A stretch of 6,858 nucleotides of DNA, from contig DATBIO010000154.1 of assembly GCA_036556965.1 (NCBI GenBank), positions 1-6,858 of the forward strand. The letters are read 5' to 3'. A model generated the notes under the pieces. The model made no database searches. It was not told the DNA's origin and saw only the letters and a program-made list of their open reading frames with translations. The DNA comes from DATBIO01 sp036556965 (GTDB lineage Bacteria; Acidobacteriota; Vicinamibacteria; Fen-336). Shown here piece after piece: positions 1 to 6,858 of this stretch. How positions within the stretch are numbered: the stretch's first letter is position 1; each line of letters starts with the position of its first letter. A program made the position numbers and the translations under genes.

Positions 1-16
1 GGACAGAGGGTGACTC

Positions 17-41
17 AGTGATCCCGCGCGGCGGGATCGCT
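17..41 (+). terminator. Hairpin upstream of pilT, possible terminator of the preceding gene
   Basis: Bases 20-27 (GATCCCGC) and 31-38 (GCGGGATC) are perfect reverse complements around a 3-base GCG loop. The stem extends outward to 17/41 with one U-G wobble, giving 11 pairs. No T-tract follows, so it is not a textbook intrinsic terminator. Stop codons occur in all three + frames here (TGA 11-13, TGA 19-21, TAG 42-44), so the preceding gene, if on this strand, ends at or inside the hairpin. It could instead be an mRNA 3'-end stabiliser or a leader element of pilT. Which gene lies upstream cannot be read from this stretch. Confidence 0.4.
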
Positions 42-63
42 TAGGATTCGCGGAGCGACCCCC

Positions 64-1190
<1,127 letters not shown>

Positions 1191-1194
<4 letters not shown>

Positions 1195-1691
1195 GCCGGG
1201 GGTACCAGAGGGCGGTCAAGCGGCTGGCCCGCCGCGAGCACTCGGAGGCCGAGATCCTCCGGGGGCTGCGCAAGGACAAGGTCCCCGAGGAGGAAGCGCA
1301 GGGGGCGGTGGAGCGCCTGCGCGGCCAGAAGTACCTGGACGACAAGCGCTTGGCCGCCACGGTGGCCCGCACCCGCATCGGCCGCCAGGGCCAGGGGCGC
1401 AACCGCGTCCGGGCCGAGCTCAGGCGCCGCGGCGTCGATCGGGGGATAATCGAGACGGGCCTCCGGGAGGCCCTCCAGGACGTGTCGGAGCAGGGGGCGC
1501 TGGACGCCCTGGCCCGGCGCTTCTGGACCCAGCGCACCCGCGACGAGCCGGCGCGCCGGATCCTGAAGCTCCGGGCCTTTCTGCTCCGGCGGGGCTTCCC
1601 CGCCGGCCTCGTGCAGGACCGGCTGGCGGCCCTGTGGCCGAGGTGGCGCGAGGCCCTGGACGACCTGCCGGAAGACGCCGACGAAGAGTGA
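1191..1691 (+). CDS. recX: Regulatory protein RecX (RecA modulator)
   Basis: RecX is a small all-helical cytoplasmic protein that binds in the groove of RecA-DNA filaments and limits RecA activity in recombination and the SOS response. The 166-residue product matches the usual length (about 150-170). It shows the family pattern: AVKRLARREHSEAEI near the N-terminus, then an LRGQKYLDDKRLAATVARTR segment, then RNRVRAELRRRGVDRGIIE, corresponding to the repeated three-helix units. It is rich in Arg and Lys, as expected for this family. The GTG start at 1191 overlaps the pilT TGA by four bases (GTGA), which implies translational coupling, and no good Shine-Dalgarno is needed or seen. No later start keeps the first conserved helix. 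In many bacteria recX follows recA and precedes alaS; here the alaS neighbour is kept but pilT is directly upstream, and recA is not in the window. Confidence 0.9.
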
Positions 1692-1700
1692 AAGGAGACG

Positions 1701-1719
1701 CGCTCCCGGAGGCGGCCCC

Positions 1720-1734
<15 letters not shown>
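1701..1734 (+). promoter_or_regulatory. Hairpin over the alaS Shine-Dalgarno and upstream GTG
   Basis: CGCTCCCG (1701-1708) pairs perfectly with CGGGAGCG (1727-1734). Inside it CGGCC (1713-1717) pairs with GGCCG (1722-1726) around a CCGT loop. The bases between the two stem parts (1709-1712, GAGG) form a one-sided bulge. The strongest Shine-Dalgarno in the region, GGAGG at 1708-1712, and the candidate GTG start at 1720-1722 both lie in this structure. The pairing is read directly. That it controls alaS translation, or that it pushes initiation to the in-frame GTG at 1744, is inference. In sequence this GC-rich some stem pairing is expected by chance. Confidence 0.35.
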
Positions 1735-4419
<2,685 letters not shown>

Positions 4420-4427
4420 GCACGCCT

Positions 4428-5360
4428 ATGCACCAGCCCCGGGAGAGGCGCACCGCTGAGCGGCGGCAGGGCGAACGTCGGAGGCATGGCCGCGGCACGC
4501 GCGACCGCCGCAGCGGGATGGAGCGCCGCTTGGCCGCGGGCGCCGTCCTGAGCGCCGGCCTGCTCGCGGGGGCGGCCGAGGCCGAGGCGCAGATCTACAC
4601 CCGGCGCAACGAGAAGGGCGTCATCGAGGCCACCAACGCCCCCGCCGACGGCGACTACCGGCTCACCTATCCCGGCAAGGGCACCCTCATCCACTCGCGC
4701 GCCTACCGGCTGCGCCCGTCCTACAACGGGGAGTTCAACCACTACATCGACGCCGCCGCCGCGCGCAACGCGGTGGACGTGACGCTGGTGCGGGCCATCA
4801 TCCAGGTGGAGTCGGACTTCGACCACCTGGCCGTCTCCACCAAGGGGGCGCAGGGCCTCATGCAGCTCATGCCCGCCACCGCGCGCCGCTTCGGCGTGGG
4901 CGACTCCTTCGACCCCGCCCAGAACATCGCCGGCGGCGTGCGCTACCTGCGCGTGCTGCTCGACATGTTCGGCGGCAACGTGGCCCTGGCCGCGGCCGCC
5001 TACAACGCGGGAGAGAACGCCGTGCTGCGCTACGGCGGCATCCCGCCCTACCGGGAGACGCGCACCTACGTGGACAAGGTGCAGACCCTGCTCGGGGGCA
5101 TCGGCCAGATGGCCACCACGGTGGCGCAGGAGACCGCGGCCGCCTTCTTCGCCCCCGACCCCGGCGCCCTGGACGGGAAGGCTCCCGCGGCCCTGCGGAC
5201 GGCCTCCCGTCCCGCCCCCGCCCGCAAGGCGGCGGCGGCCAAGCCCAGGAAACAGCCCAGCGTCTTCTACCGCTGGAAGGACGAGAGCGGGGTGCTGCAC
5301 GTGGGCCATACGCCGCCCGCGGCGGGCATCACCTACACGGTCATCAAGGGCCAAGACTGA
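4428..5360 (+). CDS. Secreted lytic transglycosylase (SLT domain) with DUF4124-like segments at both ends
   Basis: Predicted family 1 (Slt/MltC-type) lytic transglycosylase that cleaves the MurNAc-GlcNAc bond of peptidoglycan in the periplasm. The SLT domain spans about residues 105-220. The catalytic Glu128 is in QVESDF, followed by GAQGLMQLMPATA, AAYNAGENAV (around 190-200) and IPPYRETRTYV. A signal peptide is visible at residues 31-54: RR, a short Ala/Leu/Gly core, then AEA before Gln55. Just after it, AQIYTRRNEKGVIEATNAP resembles a DUF4124 domain. A second such segment, VFYRWKDESGVLHVGHTPP, ends the protein after an Ala/Pro/Lys-rich linker. The ATG at 4428 adds 30 Arg-rich residues before the signal peptide. 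The alternative ATG at 4518 begins right at the signal peptide and gives 280 residues. Neither has a strong Shine-Dalgarno (AGG 7 bases before 4428; none before 4518). It starts 8 bases after alaS, suggesting coupling. The exact cellular role (wall turnover, pilus or secretion passage) cannot be read. Confidence 0.88.
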   Translation: MHQPRERRTAERRQGERRRHGRGTRDRRSGMERRLAAGAVLSAGLLAGAAEAEAQIYTRRNEKGVIEATNAPADGDYRLTYPGKGTLIHSRAYRLRPSYNGEFNHYIDAAAARNAVDVTLVRAIIQVESDFDHLAVSTKGAQGLMQLMPATARRFGVGDSFDPAQNIAGGVRYLRVLLDMFGGNVALAAAAYNAGENAVLRYGGIPPYRETRTYVDKVQTLLGGIGQMATTVAQETAAAFFAPDPGALDGKAPAALRTASRPAPARKAAAAKPRKQPSVFYRWKDESGVLHVGHTPPAAGITYTVIKGQD

Positions 5361-5376
5361 ACTAGACTAGCGCGCC

Positions 5377-6744
5377 ATGCGGGAGGGTACGCCGCGGGCG
5401 CCGTTCGACCAGGGCCTCTTCCTCACCCACCTCAACAAGGGCAAGACGCTCTACGAGGAGCGGCGCTACGCCGAGGCGGAGCGCGAGCTGGAGGAGGCCT
5501 ACCTCCTGCGCCCGCGCGACCAGGGGGTGCTGAACCTCCTCGGCCTCGTGTACTTCCGGCAGGAGAAGCTCGACAAGGCGGAGGAGGTCTACCGCAAGCT
5601 GGCCGCGGAGAGCCCGGAGGCGGCCACCCTCTACTACAACCTCGGCCTCATCCACTTCAAGCTCGGCCGTCTCGAGGAGGCGGAGACCTCGTTCCTCAAG
5701 GCCCTCGAGCTGAGCCGCGAGAACCCGAAGATCAACTTCTACCTCGGCTCCGTCTACGAGCGCCTGCACCGCTACCCCGACGCCATCTACCAGTACCGCC
5801 AGGCGGGCGCGCACCTCATGGTCCGCCGCGTCGAGGACAAGATGGCGGCGGGAGGAGCGGCCTCCCCGCCGCGGCCGCGCGTCAAGAGCAAGAAGGACGA
5901 CACCGCCGAGTTCAAGGCCTCCGAGATCCGCGAGGCCCTGAACCGGACCCCCGAGACCCGGCCCCCCGAGAGCCCGGCCGGGGACCGCACCGAGGAGACG
6001 CTGCCCCCGCACAAGGGTCTCCAGCCGCTGAGCCCGGCCGTGCTCGCCGAGCACGCCCAGGGCCGCATGGGCACCGACACCGCGCGCTTCAGCACCGGCT
6101 CGGCGGTGCGGCGCAGCCCCGACGTGATCGCCTTCCCCCAGCCCGCCGTGCCCGGCCGCGAGGCGCCCGCCGGCGGCCGCCGCGAGACCTTCCACATGCT
6201 GGAGAACAACCTCCTCGAGGTGGACTTCTCGGGCAAGGTGTTCATCAAGCAGGGCACCATCTACTCCTACGGCGGCAACCTGACCTTCTGGGTCAAGGAC
6301 CGGCGCCCGGGCGGCCAGCCCGCGCTCGTCATCATCACGGGCACGGGCAAGGTGATCCTCACGGACAAGGACCGCGAGATCACGTTCATCAACGTCGAGG
6401 ACGGCATCATCTTCGTGGAGCCGGGCCACCTGCTCGCCTGCGAGGCGACCCTCACCCCGCGCTACATCTCCCTGGAGGGCGCGGGGGCGGTGGAGTTCCT
6501 CGCCGTCGAGGGCCGCGGGGTGGCCGCCCTCTCCGTGGGCAGCCGTCCCCTGCCGCTCGTGGTCACGCCCGACCTGCCGGTGTCCGTCCCCGCCGGCTCC
6601 ATCGTGAGCTGGAGCGGCCAGCTGAGGCCAACGGTGGTGGACGACCGCCAGATCTACGAGATCATGCTGCCGCCGGGCAGCCAGGCCGGTCCCCTGATCC
6701 GCCTGGAGGGCAACGGCCGCGTGCTCGTCGAACACGGCAAGTAG
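5377..6744 (+). CDS. TPR protein with C-terminal AIM24-like domain
   Basis: 455 residues in three parts. Residues about 15-155 form at least four tetratricopeptide repeats, helical pairs that bind partner proteins; examples are KGKTLYEERRYAEAERELEE, NLGLIHFKLGRLEEAETSFL and FYLGSVYERLHRYPDAIYQY. Residues about 156-268 are a Pro/Arg/Glu-rich linker with little predicted structure. Residues about 269-450 are beta-rich and resemble the AIM24/TIGR00266 family (Pfam AIM24): ITGTGKVILTDKDREITFIN, then VEPGHLLACEATLTP, then EGRGVAALSVGSRPLPLVV and PAGSIVSWSGQLRP. No signal peptide or membrane segment is seen, so it is probably cytoplasmic. AIM24 was named from yeast mitochondrial genetics and its bacterial biochemical role is not established. 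The ATG at 5377 is the only usable start, because TAG at 5368 closes the frame upstream. It lacks a Shine-Dalgarno and lies 16 bases after the transglycosylase stop, so re-initiation is likely. The TPR call is firm and the AIM24 call good. Confidence 0.85.
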   Translation: MREGTPRAPFDQGLFLTHLNKGKTLYEERRYAEAERELEEAYLLRPRDQGVLNLLGLVYFRQEKLDKAEEVYRKLAAESPEAATLYYNLGLIHFKLGRLEEAETSFLKALELSRENPKINFYLGSVYERLHRYPDAIYQYRQAGAHLMVRRVEDKMAAGGAASPPRPRVKSKKDDTAEFKASEIREALNRTPETRPPESPAGDRTEETLPPHKGLQPLSPAVLAEHAQGRMGTDTARFSTGSAVRRSPDVIAFPQPAVPGREAPAGGRRETFHMLENNLLEVDFSGKVFIKQGTIYSYGGNLTFWVKDRRPGGQPALVIITGTGKVILTDKDREITFINVEDGIIFVEPGHLLACEATLTPRYISLEGAGAVEFLAVEGRGVAALSVGSRPLPLVVTPDLPVSVPAGSIVSWSGQLRPTVVDDRQIYEIMLPPGSQAGPLIRLEGNGRVLVEHGK

Positions 6745-6769
6745 CGCGCGCCCTGCGGTCGCGCGCTAC
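6741..6769. terminator. Hairpin between convergent genes, possible bidirectional terminator
   Basis: GTAGCGCGCG (6741-6750) and CGCGCGCTAC (6760-6769) form a perfect 10-bp stem with a 9-base loop. The left arm contains the TAG stop of the TPR-AIM24 gene (6742-6744). The structure sits between that gene and a minus-strand gene ending at 6788, the expected place for a shared terminator. There is no T-run on either strand, so it is not a canonical intrinsic terminator, although many GC-rich bacteria use such hairpins or rely on Rho. Confidence 0.5.
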
Positions 6770-6787
6770 CACGGCCCCAGGATCAGC

Positions 6788-6858
6788 CTAGGACCACTTC
6801 CGCGCCATCGGGCCCAGCTGCGGGATCTCCCACTCCTCGAGGTTGTAGGCCTTGATCA
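6788..6858 (-). CDS. C-terminal end of an unidentified convergent gene (partial)
   Basis: Reading the minus strand inward from the window edge gives 22 codons before a TAG at 6790-6788, ending in EEWEIPQLGPMARKWS. The two bases before the first full codon are TG, so the preceding residue is Met, Leu or Val. The peptide has an ordinary protein composition and uses mostly G/C-ending codons like the neighbouring genes. It is preceded in the convergent junction by a strong hairpin, which supports a real gene end. The family cannot be recognised from so short a tail, and the rest lies outside the window. A chance open frame of this length is possible. Confidence 0.55.
   Translation of the reverse strand, partial: IKAYNLEEWEIPQLGPMARKWS

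Noticed and set aside
1..63. C-terminal end of recA upstream of pilT
   Set aside because: recA would fit the recX-alaS context, but none of the three short frame tails (ending at 13, 21 or 44) is recognisably a RecA C-terminus, so it is not called.
4486..4551. Short ORF starting ATG 4486 with a good GGAGG-like site just upstream
   Set aside because: It has only about 21 codons of Ala-rich sequence in a different frame from the transglycosylase. The GGAGG-like bases lie almost adjacent to the ATG, which is too close. There is no sign of coding constraint.
5362..6735. A 457-codon minus-strand open frame opposite the TPR-AIM24 gene
   Set aside because: It is almost exactly antisense to a gene with clear TPR and AIM24-like motifs, and its own translation is low-complexity with no recognisable domain.

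Overview
This is a very GC-rich chromosomal window (strong G/C preference at third codon positions) from a Gram-negative-type bacterium. A type IV pilus retraction ATPase, a secreted lytic transglycosylase and an AIM24-domain protein, together with the recX-alaS pairing, resemble deltaproteobacteria-like lineages (Desulfobacterota, Myxococcota and neighbouring uncultured phyla). That placement rests on gene content and remembered family variants, not on a search, and is tentative.

Layout: positions 1-63 hold the tail of whatever lies upstream (no gene can be named), a strong hairpin and the pilT ribosome binding site. Five genes then run on the + strand with almost no space between them: pilT (64-1194), recX (1191-1691, 4-base GTGA overlap with pilT), alaS (1720-4419), a lytic transglycosylase with DUF4124-like ends (4428-5360) and a TPR-AIM24 protein (5377-6744). 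Gaps are -4, 28, 8 and 16 bases, so this reads as one transcription unit. A perfect 10-bp hairpin covers the stop codon of the last gene. Beyond it the last 22 codons of a convergent minus-strand gene enter the window (6788-6858). No gap exceeds 300 bases, and I see no tRNA, rRNA, mobile element or CRISPR array.

How the genes relate: recX next to alaS is a widespread arrangement, usually with recA just upstream; here pilT sits directly before recX. PilT powers pilus retraction, RecX restrains RecA filaments and AlaS charges tRNA-Ala. The transglycosylase cuts peptidoglycan in the periplasm. The TPR-AIM24 protein is of unknown function. This looks like a housekeeping operon in which functionally unrelated genes are co-transcribed. 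I do not see a defence, mobile or biosynthetic system.

The most interesting points are: a hairpin that buries the best Shine-Dalgarno and upstream GTG of alaS; the transglycosylase bracketed by two DUF4124-like segments and preceded by an arginine-rich leader; the TPR-AIM24 fusion; and a four-cysteine cluster in the AlaS catalytic domain.
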